Below the pieces are notes generated by a model that was not told where the DNA came from, did not search any database, and was given only the letters and a program-made list of their open reading frames with translations. 64,000 nucleotides of DNA from the NCBI GenBank assembly GCA_036804505.1, contig DAIRSI010000016.1:1-64000 (forward strand), written 5' to 3'. The stretch comes from Phocaeicola_A sp036804505 (GTDB taxonomy: Bacteria; Bacteroidota; Bacteroidia; Bacteroidales; Bacteroidaceae). The translations under genes were made by a program, and so were the position numbers. Positions 54,987 through 64,000 of this stretch are shown here, one piece after another (the stretch's first letter is position 1; each line of letters begins with the position of its first letter).

Positions 54987-56750
54987 TTATTTCAGAAGTA
55001 TCGGTTTCAAGACTTTTGCAATCCTACCATAACCCGCTTCATTGGGGTGAAGTCCATCCGAAAACAAAGATTCATCTATTTTACCGTTTCCATCTTTCAA
55101 AAGGAATTGCGAGGTCAAGTCTACCAAATCCACTTTATCGCTCACGGCAAGCTTACTTTTCAGCAAAGCATTCAACTCTGCAATTCGAGGTTCCAAACCT
55201 TTTCGGGGATAAACAGCCAAAACATGTAAATGAGCCCGGGGTTGTTTTTCCTGTATCAGATTTACCAAGCCGATAATACCCGAAACTATTTCTTCATTAG
55301 TATTCTTTTCCAAATTATTCGTTCCTACAAGCATACATATATGTCTGGGACTGCACCCGTCGAGTTCTCCATGATAAATTCTCCAAAACACATTTTCTAT
55401 GCGGTCCCATCCGAAACCCATATTAGTAACATGCTTCTTGCCAAAGAGATAGTTCCATGACTTCACTCCGGAACGACGATGTGCAAGAGGTTCTCCTCCC
55501 CAAAAATTCGTGATGGAATTTCCAATCATGAGGACTTCGGGATTAGTGGTATTATTCATCTTCATCACAGCCTCATGACGTTCTGCCCATTCATAATTGT
55601 CGGGTTCACGACGCTGGCGGCAAGGCTTAAAGATTTCCATAGGATGAATACCGAGTATCTCATTAATCTTTTTCATGTAGGCCTCCGCATAAAGCTGCAT
55701 GCCGATATCCGAGGCATGCCATCCATCGGTTTGCGAATCAGGAGTCAGGCCAATTTCTTCCTTAGTTAGGTAAAATAGATTTTTCACTCCGTCGGCAACC
55801 AATTGTTCGTATGCTTTTTTTAATTCCCGATTGGTCACCACGCATTCATTTTCGATGGGTGCGTTCGTCTTTCCGTACATGTAGCCGTCATTCTCCACCA
55901 AGAGGATAGGCGCATCGCTTTTGGCTCTGATTTTCTTTACTCCGGCAAGTGTTCTGCTTACGATGCTGTCATGAACGCGATACATGTTCGGCATACAGTC
56001 GAGAATATACATCCGTGCATCAACTTCCGAAATCAAGTCGTAGACTGCTGCATCCATCAAGGCATTTCCCGAGAAACCAAGGTTGATGACTGGCGAATCC
56101 GTACGGCGTTGCACTATGTTGGTCCAAGCCATTGCCGGACGTGAGGCCGATGCCCCCTGTGCGATAGATGTTCCGTAAATCAGAATAGGCTTTTCCGAAG
56201 ATATCGGAGCAAATTTCAGTTCACAGCTGTCGGGTATTCCTATTTTCAGAGAAGACACCGTATTATATAATGGGAGAAAAAGACGATACTCATTTCCGCG
56301 CTTGTGATAATTGTGATAGGCCAAATCTTTATAATGAAAGGTAATGGTATCACTTGTCTGCGTTCCGAAAGAATAGTTTCCGGGACATGCGCACCAGTCG
56401 GTAACTCCATGGCAATCTGTCGTGTATAGGTCAATTCCACTCACGGCTATAGTTGTCAGATTCGGCAAGCTCTTGTATCCGGATACTGTATATTTCACTA
56501 TGATATCTGGCGCATTGCAATAAAAATCAAGAGATAATCCCGCACTATTGGTAGATAAGCCCCAAACCGGCTCCCTTAAATTATTCTTTGCTCTCAAAGG
56601 AAAGCGATGATAGCATTTACCGATTTCGGCATTCCAGGCACGTCCTTGAACTTGAGGGATTTCCCCTCCAAGAGGATCAATCCATTTTGTCTGCGCATTC
56701 AATGCAAATGACACGATAAATGCAATGAACAAAACACTTTTTCTTTTCAT
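54987..56750 (-). CDS. Secreted double SGNH/GDSL esterase
   Basis: 587 residues with signal peptide VLFIAFIVSFALNAQ. An N-terminal beta domain (about 22-180) is followed by two complete SGNH hydrolase domains. Domain 1: Ser195 of YGTSIAQGAS, Gly of NLGFSGNA, Asp342/His345 of DGWHASD. Domain 2: Ser412 of IGNSITNFW, Gly of MGFGWD, Asn of VGTNN, Asp565/His568 of DGLHPN. Both catalytic sets look intact. Such enzymes remove acetyl or other acyl groups from glycans. Two fused domains suggest two acylated positions or substrates. It is transcribed away from the GH43 gene and lies directly above the PUL 2 sigma gene. Confidence 0.88.
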   Translation of the reverse strand: MKRKSVLFIAFIVSFALNAQTKWIDPLGGEIPQVQGRAWNAEIGKCYHRFPLRAKNNLREPVWGLSTNSAGLSLDFYCNAPDIIVKYTVSGYKSLPNLTTIAVSGIDLYTTDCHGVTDWCACPGNYSFGTQTSDTITFHYKDLAYHNYHKRGNEYRLFLPLYNTVSSLKIGIPDSCELKFAPISSEKPILIYGTSIAQGASASRPAMAWTNIVQRRTDSPVINLGFSGNALMDAAVYDLISEVDARMYILDCMPNMYRVHDSIVSRTLAGVKKIRAKSDAPILLVENDGYMYGKTNAPIENECVVTNRELKKAYEQLVADGVKNLFYLTKEEIGLTPDSQTDGWHASDIGMQLYAEAYMKKINEILGIHPMEIFKPCRQRREPDNYEWAERHEAVMKMNNTTNPEVLMIGNSITNFWGGEPLAHRRSGVKSWNYLFGKKHVTNMGFGWDRIENVFWRIYHGELDGCSPRHICMLVGTNNLEKNTNEEIVSGIIGLVNLIQEKQPRAHLHVLAVYPRKGLEPRIAELNALLKSKLAVSDKVDLVDLTSQFLLKDGNGKIDESLFSDGLHPNEAGYGRIAKVLKPILLK

Positions 56751-56806
56751 AGTCTGACAAATATTTGAGTTACAAAGGTCTTTTCTTAGCAGTTTCTAAT
56801 TGACCA

Positions 56807-56814
56807 CAAATATA
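56807..56814 (-). promoter_or_regulatory. Putative -7 box of the SGNH gene
   Basis: TATATTTG on the minus strand in the 204-base divergent spacer, about 57 bases above the start. The -33 element is weak. Confidence 0.4.
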
Positions 56815-56919
56815 GCAGTTTTAAAAAAGAATATCGCATTGTAAGTTAAAAAAAACTAGAAATTGTAATCATTTTTGTTTACATGAGATGCTTATAGCTT
56901 CAAAAGAAATATTTTTCTT

Positions 56920-56927
56920 TACCTTTG
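56920..56927 (+). promoter_or_regulatory. Putative -7 box of the double GH43 gene
   Basis: TACCTTTG matches TAnnTTTG, 27 bases above the ATG at 56955. Confidence 0.5.
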
Positions 56928-56954
56928 TGACATTCATTAAAACCTAAAAATCAC

Positions 56955-59288
56955 ATGAAAAAACTACTTTCGTCTGTATTGATGCTGTTGATTATGGCAT
57001 CCGCAACTTTTGCACAGAAAAAAGCGTACTTATTTTCCTATTTCACCGGCAATGGAGAAGATGGACTTCATCTGGCTTACAGCTATGATGGATTGAAATG
57101 GACAGCTCTTAATGATGGGAAACCGTATCTCACTCCCATGGTAGGAAAAGACAGGCTGATGCGTGACCCCAGCGTATGCCAAGGACCTGACGGGACCTTC
57201 CACATGGTATGGACATCAAGCTGGACTGACCGTATCATCGGTTATGCTTCCTCCAAAGATCTCATTCACTGGAACGAACAAAAAGCCATTCCCGTAATGA
57301 TGCACGAGCCGACTGCACACAACTGCTGGGCACCCGAACTCTTCTATGACGAACCTTCTCAGACTTATTACATTTTCTGGGCAACCACCATACCGGGACG
57401 GCACAAAGAAGTGGCAACTTCGGAGAGCGAGAAAGGACTTAACCATCGTATTTACTACGTTACTACAAAGGACTTCAACACATTCTCCGAAACAAAAATG
57501 TTCTTTAACCCTGATTTTTGCGTCATCGATGCTGCTATTGCCGTTGATCCCATCCATAATAACCTACTTATGGTTGTAAAAAATGAGAACTCCAATCCTC
57601 CGGAAAAGAACCTACGTATCACCCACACAAAAAATATACAGAAGGGATTCTCTACAAAGGTTTCCGCACCTATTACCGGAAATTATTGGGCGGAAGGACC
57701 TTCACCTTTATTCGTAAATGGCTATATGTATATCTACTTCGACAAGTATCGTGACGGTAAATACGGTGCTGTAAGAAGTAAAGATGGGAAAAACTGGGAA
57801 GATGTTTCTGAAACCATATTCTTCCCCAAAGGGACTCGCCACGGAACAGCTTTTAAAGTAAATGCCGCTGTAGTGGACAACTTGTTGAAGACGCGCTACT
57901 ACAACCCGATTATTGCCGATAATATAGCCGACCCCTCCGTTAGCAAATTCGGTGATACATATTATATTTACAGCACCACTGATTTGAACAAAGGTCTGGC
58001 CTTGGCAGGTGCGCCCGTGGTATGGAAATCAAAAGATTTCGTGAACTGGAGTTTCGAAAGCTCCCCAATTCAAGGATTCGACTGGAAAAAAGGTGAAACC
58101 TATACCGATGCAAAAGGAGAAAAGGCTACGGGATATTATCGTTTCTGGGCACCGGGAAAAGTAATTTTCAAAGAGGGAAAATATCACCTCTACGCCACAT
58201 TCGTAAAACCGGATGGTGATGCCAGAACCTATCCTTTGGTAGCAGAAAAGCCTGATGGTCCTTTTAACTTTGCAGAATCTTGCGACACCTTGCCTCATTG
58301 CATTGCTCCGGACATTGACGGGGAACCATTCGTGGATGACAATGGAACATCTTATCTGTTCTGGCGCCGCAGAATGGCAGCACAAATGACGCCAGACCTT
58401 CTGCATCTTTCCGGAGATACCGTCACTATGCAGACTAACCGTCAAGGATATTCCGAAGGTCCCTTCATGTTCAAGCGCAAAGGAATCTATTATTATGTGT
58501 ACACCCTAAGTGGAAATCAGAACTATGTGAATGCCTACATGATGAGCAGAGAATCTCCTTTATCCGGTTTTTCAAAACCTGAAGGCAACGATATATTCGT
58601 ATTCTCTTCTCCTGAAAACAACGTCTGGGGACCGGGGCACGGAAACGTGTTCTATAATGAAGCTACAGACGATTATATCTTTGTATATCTGGAATATGGA
58701 GAAGGTGGTACAACCCGTCAGGTTTTTGCCAATCGCTTGCAATTCAATGCAGACGGAACCATCAAGACTCTTGTTCCCGACCGCAACGGAATAGGCTTTC
58801 TTGGCACTTGTCAGGATACGCGTAACAATCTCGCCTTTAACGCATCTTTCACGGCATCCAGCACACAGCCACAAAAAGCATACTCTGCAAGCATTGAGAT
58901 TCAACCCAATGCACCTCTTGACAACAAAGGTTCCGTAAGAGATTACGGGCGTGTGGATAAATACGAAGCAAGTAATGCCGGCGATGAAAACAACGGGACT
59001 TACTGGAAAGCAGCCAAAGAAGATACGCAACCTTGGATTATGGTGGATCTGGGAAAAGCCAAGAAAGTAGATGAATGTAAATTTTTCTTTTTCCATCCAT
59101 CGGAAGGTCATGCCTGGAGTCTGGAAACATCCGTTGACGGGCAGACATGGAAACCTTGTGCGGAACAAAAGGATATAAAGATATGCTCCCCACACACAGC
59201 AACAGTCAATGACACCGTAAGATTTCTCCGACTTCACATACTTCAAGGCGAAACCGGCCTTTGGGAGTGGAAAGTATTGGCTCTATAA
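56955..59288 (+). CDS. Secreted double GH43 glycosidase with C-terminal F5/8C (CBM32-like) domain
   Basis: 777 residues with signal peptide LLSSVLMLLIMASATFAQ. Two five-bladed GH43-type propellers: residues about 22-305 (Asp71 of RDPSV, Asp192 of VIDAA, Glu247 of WAEGPS) and about 316-610 (ADPSVS Asp, DIDGEPF Asp, YSEGPF Glu). Base, middle Asp and acid Glu look present in both, so both may be active. A discoidin-like F5/8C domain (about 650-777, WIMVDLGKAKKVDE) should bind carbohydrate. It is the only sure plus-strand enzyme in the window, divergent from the SGNH gene; its end overlaps the convergent M20 gene by 46 bases. Arabinosidase or galactosidase activity is possible; specificity is open. 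Confidence 0.9.
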   Translation: MKKLLSSVLMLLIMASATFAQKKAYLFSYFTGNGEDGLHLAYSYDGLKWTALNDGKPYLTPMVGKDRLMRDPSVCQGPDGTFHMVWTSSWTDRIIGYASSKDLIHWNEQKAIPVMMHEPTAHNCWAPELFYDEPSQTYYIFWATTIPGRHKEVATSESEKGLNHRIYYVTTKDFNTFSETKMFFNPDFCVIDAAIAVDPIHNNLLMVVKNENSNPPEKNLRITHTKNIQKGFSTKVSAPITGNYWAEGPSPLFVNGYMYIYFDKYRDGKYGAVRSKDGKNWEDVSETIFFPKGTRHGTAFKVNAAVVDNLLKTRYYNPIIADNIADPSVSKFGDTYYIYSTTDLNKGLALAGAPVVWKSKDFVNWSFESSPIQGFDWKKGETYTDAKGEKATGYYRFWAPGKVIFKEGKYHLYATFVKPDGDARTYPLVAEKPDGPFNFAESCDTLPHCIAPDIDGEPFVDDNGTSYLFWRRRMAAQMTPDLLHLSGDTVTMQTNRQGYSEGPFMFKRKGIYYYVYTLSGNQNYVNAYMMSRESPLSGFSKPEGNDIFVFSSPENNVWGPGHGNVFYNEATDDYIFVYLEYGEGGTTRQVFANRLQFNADGTIKTLVPDRNGIGFLGTCQDTRNNLAFNASFTASSTQPQKAYSASIEIQPNAPLDNKGSVRDYGRVDKYEASNAGDENNGTYWKAAKEDTQPWIMVDLGKAKKVDECKFFFFHPSEGHAWSLETSVDGQTWKPCAEQKDIKICSPHTATVNDTVRFLRLHILQGETGLWEWKVLAL

Positions 59289-60730
59289 TCCAAAGGAGGT
59301 TTTCTGTTCCCCATGAGAGGTTCAAAAACAAAATTTTTACCTCTACGTGTTTCAAATTCCGCTTTTGCCTCTTTCAAAATAAGCGGATGGGTATAAATAT
59401 CGTATGCTGTCAGATAAAAGACGCGTGCTGAATTCATCATACCCTTGGTTCCAACAGTGGTACCTCCACATGCAGTCTGCTGCCAGCTATGACCAAAACT
59501 GGCTCCTGGTATGAAAGTTGCCGTTCCAAATGAAGCGGCAGGTACTACCCAGCTTACATTACCCACATCGCTGGAGGCTCCGGTCAAAGTTTCCTTTTCC
59601 GACGCCAAAGGATGTACTTTGGATGCTTCATCTAAAAATGTCATATCATTTACTCCCGTAGCTTTCAGTACTTTCTCTGCAAAATCCCGTTCCCGGGCAT
59701 CATAATGAACACCGCCCACCAACTCCAGATTATTCTGCAACAATCCTGACAACTGAGGATTGTAAAGTCGTTCATAATTACCTGACTTGATTTCATAAGT
59801 CATCGTCGTACCCGTACCTAATGCAGCTCCTTCAGCAGCCTTGATTGCCCTTTGCTTTAAATCTTCAACGATTGTTCGTTTCGGACTTCTCAAATAATAC
59901 TCCACTTCCGCGTAATTCGGAACAATATTGGCAGACTGACCTCCATTGGTTATAATATAATGAATACGTGAAGTCATAGGTACATGCTCACGCATTAAAT
60001 TCATCATATAATCAAAAGCTTCTACAGCATCAAGTGCAGAACGCCCTTTCTCAGGGGCCATTGAGGCATGAGAACTGATTCCATGAAAACGGAAATCTAT
60101 CTGAACATTAGCAAGTCCTGTCTCCACTGCAACAGCATTTTCACTTGCCGGATGCCAATCCAACACTGCATCCACTCCTTCAAAGCATCCCTCTCTTACC
60201 AAATAAGCCTTGCCGCCACCCCCTTCTTCAGCAGGACAACCATAGAGACGAATAGTCCCCAAGTGTCCTTCTTCCAACCATTTAGAAATAGCCACTGCAC
60301 CTGCTACAGCGGCTGTCCCCAATAAATTATGGCCGCATGCATGGCCGTTTTCTTCACTTTTTACGGCTGACTGATAAGGAACTGTATCTTGTGACATTCC
60401 TGGTAATGCATCATATTCAGCCAAAAGGCCAATGACAGGATGTCCTTTACCATATTCAGCAATAAAGGCCGTAGGGATTCCGGCAACGCCTTTTTTTATC
60501 GTGAATCCATTCTTCTGCAAATGTCTTTCCAATAAATCAGAACTGCGATATTCCATATACCCAAGCTCTGCATAAGAATGAATAGCCTTTTGAATAGAAT
60601 CATACACAGCAGCCTGTTTCTGCAAATATTTAATTCCCACACTTTGCAATTTTGTCTTTTGTGCAAGAATGCTTAAGGAACATGTCAACGTCATAGTAAT
60701 GACACAAACAAAAAAACGACTTCTATTCAT
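59243..60730 (-). CDS. Secreted M20-family amidohydrolase (AbgB/aminobenzoyl-glutamate hydrolase-like)
   Basis: 495 residues. A signal peptide (VCVITMTLTCSLSILAQ) is unusual, since most AbgB-like enzymes are cytoplasmic. M20D metal-site motifs: HACGHN (130-135, Cys132, His134), CPAEEGGGGK (Glu168/169) and DWHPA; the dimerisation domain begins with the HGISSHAS motif. It would cleave an amide bond in an N-acyl or peptide substrate. It is last in the M14-GltS-M20 operon, 21 bases below the transporter. Its last 15 codons overlap the convergent GH43 gene. Confidence 0.88.
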   Translation of the reverse strand: MNRSRFFVCVITMTLTCSLSILAQKTKLQSVGIKYLQKQAAVYDSIQKAIHSYAELGYMEYRSSDLLERHLQKNGFTIKKGVAGIPTAFIAEYGKGHPVIGLLAEYDALPGMSQDTVPYQSAVKSEENGHACGHNLLGTAAVAGAVAISKWLEEGHLGTIRLYGCPAEEGGGGKAYLVREGCFEGVDAVLDWHPASENAVAVETGLANVQIDFRFHGISSHASMAPEKGRSALDAVEAFDYMMNLMREHVPMTSRIHYIITNGGQSANIVPNYAEVEYYLRSPKRTIVEDLKQRAIKAAEGAALGTGTTMTYEIKSGNYERLYNPQLSGLLQNNLELVGGVHYDARERDFAEKVLKATGVNDMTFLDEASKVHPLASEKETLTGASSDVGNVSWVVPAASFGTATFIPGASFGHSWQQTACGGTTVGTKGMMNSARVFYLTAYDIYTHPLILKEAKAEFETRRGKNFVFEPLMGNRKPPLDYRANTFHSQRPVSP

Positions 60731-60751
60731 AATTTTATCTTTTTACACATT

Positions 60752-62080
60752 CTATTTCGATTTCAGCCAACCTTTTTTTATCGAAAATCCCAATATAATC
60801 AAGAACAAAACAAGGACTATCAAGGAAAAATATAAGCCATAGCCATAAACGAATGCCATTGGAGCAAAAGTTATTAAAGAAATTTCTACAGGAGCAATGA
60901 ACAAATAAGCTAATGCATAATCCTCCAGACAATGACTTTTCATTTTAGGATCGGCTATACGCAACAACGCAATGCCGGTAGCCATCGTTCCCGAAAACCA
61001 TCCCCATGTAAATAAGGCCTTTTCAAACCAGAATTCATTTTTCATCATTCTTCTTCCTACAAACAAGACATAAAACATTGTCACGATAATGCCTGAAGCC
61101 AATAAAATCACTAATGGGACAATGTATTTAAGAACAATTTCCAACTTGATGGCAGAGATTCCAAATGCAACTAGAAAATCAGTAAAGGCACCACTTAGAT
61201 GCCCGACAGTTTTAGGACATATATAATCAATTGCCTTTGCTTTCCGCAGAATGAACTTCAATAGGATTCCGGCAATAAACGCACAACTGAACACTGGCAT
61301 CTCCAATTTGGGTATAAAGAAGGCCACACCTTTACTGATGCCATAACCACACAAGGCAACTAGTATCAATACGCAAAAGTTCAATGCAATGGTGTCAATC
61401 GAAATGGAAGAACTGGTGCATTGGCCTACGCTTTCTCTTTTATCTTCAGGAAGCAGACCTGTCCGCAATTCATGAGGAAGATTCTCAAACGTAGCTAGAA
61501 AAGATGTGTATCCGCGTTTGGTAGCCCATTTGATAAGAGTCATGCCCAAAAAGACAGAGCTTACGATTCCTACTGTCGCTGCCGTCATAGCTAAGGTCAT
61601 CATGTCATCATCCCCCATCTGTGAAAAAGCTTGTCCAACGGCAGCAGCTGTGCCATGACCTCCACAATAACCACATGGCATGGAAATGCCAAAGGCATCA
61701 CTCACAGGCCAAAACAATCGGAGCACCAAAAGTCCTAATAAACCGCCGAAAGCCCATTGCATCAACATACCTCCTTGGGAATATGCCCACATCTTGCCAA
61801 TGTCGGATTTAGAACTTTTTGAATTGGAAGATGAAAAGGGAAGACAAGCAAAAATGAGAGCTATCAGAATGCTGGCATAGACACCCATATTATCAGACAA
61901 GGGAAGCCATTTCAATCCTCCCGGGCCAAATATCAAACCGATGAAACCAGCCATTAGACTTGGTGGAATAAAGTATTTTTGTACTATCTTCAGTTTTGCA
62001 CGCATAATCTGGCCTATCAACAACAACGCTGCAATAATGCCTATATCTGTAAAAAGAGTCCAAGGACTAAAATCTGCCAT
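60752..62080 (-). CDS. gltS: GltS-family sodium/glutamate symporter
   Basis: 442-residue inner-membrane transporter with about 10-12 hydrophobic segments. The first family re-entrant motif is present as GGHGTAAAVGQ. It should import glutamate or a related acidic amino acid with sodium. Linked to an M14 carboxypeptidase (7 bases apart) and an amidohydrolase, it probably takes up a product released by them. The length is a little above that of E. coli GltS. Relatives with other substrates are possible. Confidence 0.88.
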   Translation of the reverse strand: MADFSPWTLFTDIGIIAALLLIGQIMRAKLKIVQKYFIPPSLMAGFIGLIFGPGGLKWLPLSDNMGVYASILIALIFACLPFSSSNSKSSKSDIGKMWAYSQGGMLMQWAFGGLLGLLVLRLFWPVSDAFGISMPCGYCGGHGTAAAVGQAFSQMGDDDMMTLAMTAATVGIVSSVFLGMTLIKWATKRGYTSFLATFENLPHELRTGLLPEDKRESVGQCTSSSISIDTIALNFCVLILVALCGYGISKGVAFFIPKLEMPVFSCAFIAGILLKFILRKAKAIDYICPKTVGHLSGAFTDFLVAFGISAIKLEIVLKYIVPLVILLASGIIVTMFYVLFVGRRMMKNEFWFEKALFTWGWFSGTMATGIALLRIADPKMKSHCLEDYALAYLFIAPVEISLITFAPMAFVYGYGLYFSLIVLVLFLIILGFSIKKGWLKSK

Positions 62081-62087
62081 ATTTATC

Positions 62088-64000
62088 TTATTTTATACAT
62101 TCATGAAAAAATATTGCATTCATAAATATTTTGCTTGTTCCGAACCAATAGGAACGAAAATTCATATCATCTGCAAATATAATCAAACATCCATTTCCTT
62201 CCTTCTCTGCAAATGCGGAAGGGGTGCCGCTAATTAGTTTTTTATTATTGTTTGACAAATAACCTGAAAGCAACGGAGTCTTCTCATAATAAAGAGGTGA
62301 AATATACGGATCACTGTTCTTCTTGAAGATCAAATTATTATCTTTTAGAACGGCAATTTCATCTTGATTCAAGCCCCAGGCAAGTGGATGACTTTTATCC
62401 AAATGACATTTCAGTATGGTACCGGGAATATCTACTCCGGCCTCTGCCTCTTCTCTATCCGAATAGGCTGCATAAGCCGTTGAATCTCTCTTTACCTCCA
62501 CCTTTTTTACATTAAACTCCGTCGGGCTCATTCTTTCAGCCCATTTATAGGCTTCTCCTGTTGCTATCAAAGTGCCGCCATTATGCATCCAGTCAAGCAA
62601 AGATGTCTCACTCAAATCGCTCAGTTTTGGTATTCCGTTGGCGGCTATAATAACATTATACTTTTTTAGTTCTTTACTATGAAGAATACTTCCTTCAATT
62701 AAGGTCGGACACATTTGGAATCTTTTATCGAGTAAATACCATATTTCTCCGGATTCAGGGATTCCCATGCCTCTACCTGTGAGCAAGGCGACTTTGGGTT
62801 GATGAAGCAAAGAGTATGAAGGGCTACCAAAATCGACATCTTTCATTAATCCTGTTTTGGCTGCATAGACATCGACACCGCAAATAGCCGAAAGGCTGTC
62901 AATCATAGCATACAGTTTTGCCGGACCAACAGTCTGATTATTTGCCATAACCAGCAAACTACCATAACCCATTTGTTTCTCCACATCACCGGATTGGAAA
63001 AGATAAGGCTTACTGCATACATTGATGACAACACCGTTTTCCTCCAATTCATAAATCAATTTTGGAGTGTAGAATTCCTGATTATCAAATACATAACCAT
63101 AATCACTTTTCCCTCCAATTATTCTTCCTGCAGGAAAAACAACCTCCGTAACTTTATCACCCAAAAGATCTTTTGTCTGTTGAACAGTTGTATAATTAAG
63201 ATTGTAAGCATGAGTGAACGTCCAAGTCGAAATATCATAAAAAATACTGTCGGTAAAAGTCTTGCAATCTTCCATCAAAGTTCTTACCATCAACGGGTAT
63301 TTCTGTTCTAAAGGAATCACATAAGCATTCTCTTTTTTAAATGACTTGTAATCCTTTGCCAAATGATATACATCGACATGATGCAATTGCATATTCTTAA
63401 GAAAATGATAAGCTATCGATTTGGAACCTCTAGTATCGAATACATAGCCTTTTACAGCATATTTATGGGAATCATCAGCTGTTTTTCTGAAGAAATCACT
63501 TTGATAATCAAGCAATTTCTCTCGCATATTATAACCTGCAAGTATTGTACCGTACGAAGCTAATGCCTGGTTGCGTATAGTCCAGGCGAATGTGCGCAGG
63601 CCATACATGGTATTCCTCAAATGTCCGCGAGTGGTTCCTTCTTCATACAACAGACATATTGAACCATGTATATCTCCATAGGCGGCCGCTTTCCCATAAT
63701 AATAATCATCGTAATCTTCCTTTGAATAATATGCGGTCCCTATTTTGTCCAATTCCTTTGCACAATAGGATGATATTTCAGAGGTAAGTGTTTGATTCAA
63801 CTGAGGCGTAAAAGGATGAGTCCTGCGTGCATCTCCGGGACTGAAATAGAAAGGATGCTGAACCCCCTGTTCATGTTGGTCGACCACAATATTCGGCAAC
63901 CATTCAAAATAGTTGTTCAACCCATTTACACCTTCCGGATGCTGAGCCATGAGCAAATCACGATTACAGTCAGCCCAATAGTGATTGGTTCTGCTCGAAG
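62088..64000 (-). CDS. M14-family metallocarboxypeptidase with GATase-like C-terminus (5' end outside window)
   Basis: The reading frame is open through the right edge, so the signal peptide and first zinc ligands (HxxE) are not visible. Visible residues begin with TNHYWADCNRD, the M14 segment before the third ligand; VVDQHEQG carries that ligand. The catalytic part runs about 250 residues. The last part resembles a class I glutamine-amidotransferase-like fold (VALLTGRGMG, DWMHNGGTLIATGEA, LIIFADDMNFRSYW) seen in long Bacteroidetes M14 proteins. It is the first visible gene of the operon with gltS and the M20 gene. Confidence 0.85.
   Translation of the reverse strand, partial: SSRTNHYWADCNRDLLMAQHPEGVNGLNNYFEWLPNIVVDQHEQGVQHPFYFSPGDARRTHPFTPQLNQTLTSEISSYCAKELDKIGTAYYSKEDYDDYYYGKAAAYGDIHGSICLLYEEGTTRGHLRNTMYGLRTFAWTIRNQALASYGTILAGYNMREKLLDYQSDFFRKTADDSHKYAVKGYVFDTRGSKSIAYHFLKNMQLHHVDVYHLAKDYKSFKKENAYVIPLEQKYPLMVRTLMEDCKTFTDSIFYDISTWTFTHAYNLNYTTVQQTKDLLGDKVTEVVFPAGRIIGGKSDYGYVFDNQEFYTPKLIYELEENGVVINVCSKPYLFQSGDVEKQMGYGSLLVMANNQTVGPAKLYAMIDSLSAICGVDVYAAKTGLMKDVDFGSPSYSLLHQPKVALLTGRGMGIPESGEIWYLLDKRFQMCPTLIEGSILHSKELKKYNVIIAANGIPKLSDLSETSLLDWMHNGGTLIATGEAYKWAERMSPTEFNVKKVEVKRDSTAYAAYSDREEAEAGVDIPGTILKCHLDKSHPLAWGLNQDEIAVLKDNNLIFKKNSDPYISPLYYEKTPLLSGYLSNNNKKLISGTPSAFAEKEGNGCLIIFADDMNFRSYWFGTSKIFMNAIFFHECIK

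Overview
The window looks like chromosomal DNA of a gut Bacteroidales bacterium (Bacteroides or Phocaeicola type). The evidence is two complete SusC/SusD polysaccharide utilisation loci (PULs), each with an ECF sigma factor and a FecR-type anti-sigma factor, many secreted glycoside hydrolases, AT-rich spacers, and repeated matches to the Bacteroides -7 promoter box TAnnTTTG 20-60 bases before starts. Nearly every real gene is on the minus strand, so operons read from high to low coordinates. I recognised no tRNA, rRNA or CRISPR array.

Layout. 1-16.7 kb holds a sensor kinase-like protein that lacks its phospho-accepting histidine; then, read right to left, a compact operon of a zinc-ribbon array protein, a membrane Ser/Thr kinase, a four-module CbbX-type AAA+ ATPase, a zinc-ribbon/FHA protein, a PP2C phosphatase, MetA, an RlhA-like U32 protein, and a membrane protein with SH3-like and zinc-ribbon segments; and an ABC-F/M13 peptidase pair. 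18.7-19 kb holds a likely small RNA with its own promoter and terminator. 19-41.7 kb is PUL 1: sigma/FecR, SusC, SusD, an M14 peptidase, an unrecognised propeller-like protein, GH20, a phosphodiesterase, GH29, GH43, GH2, and a SWIM/SNF2 helicase at the distal end. 41.7-47.9 kb holds a non-coding stretch with iteron-like repeats, then a decayed, internally duplicated set of fragments of a large polyvalent protein from a mobile element. 47.9-64 kb is PUL 2: sigma/FecR, SusC, SusD, a double SGNH esterase, a double GH43 with an F5/8C domain, and an M14 peptidase - GltS-like transporter - M20 amidohydrolase operon cut by the right edge.

How it fits together. In each PUL the SusC carries an N-terminal STN signalling domain and sits below its own sigma/FecR pair. 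This is the trans-envelope arrangement often used for host or mucin glycans. Exo-acting GH20, GH29, GH2 and GH43 enzymes plus peptidases suggest glycoprotein or glycopeptide substrates (inference). Both SusC leaders hold a plus-strand hairpin plus T-run in the position of DonS-type antisense RNAs. The most unusual unit is the eukaryote-like phosphosignalling operon at 6-14.5 kb: writer (kinase), reader (FHA), eraser (PP2C) and a multi-AAA+ machine, three of its five proteins carrying zinc ribbons. I do not recognise it as a described system.
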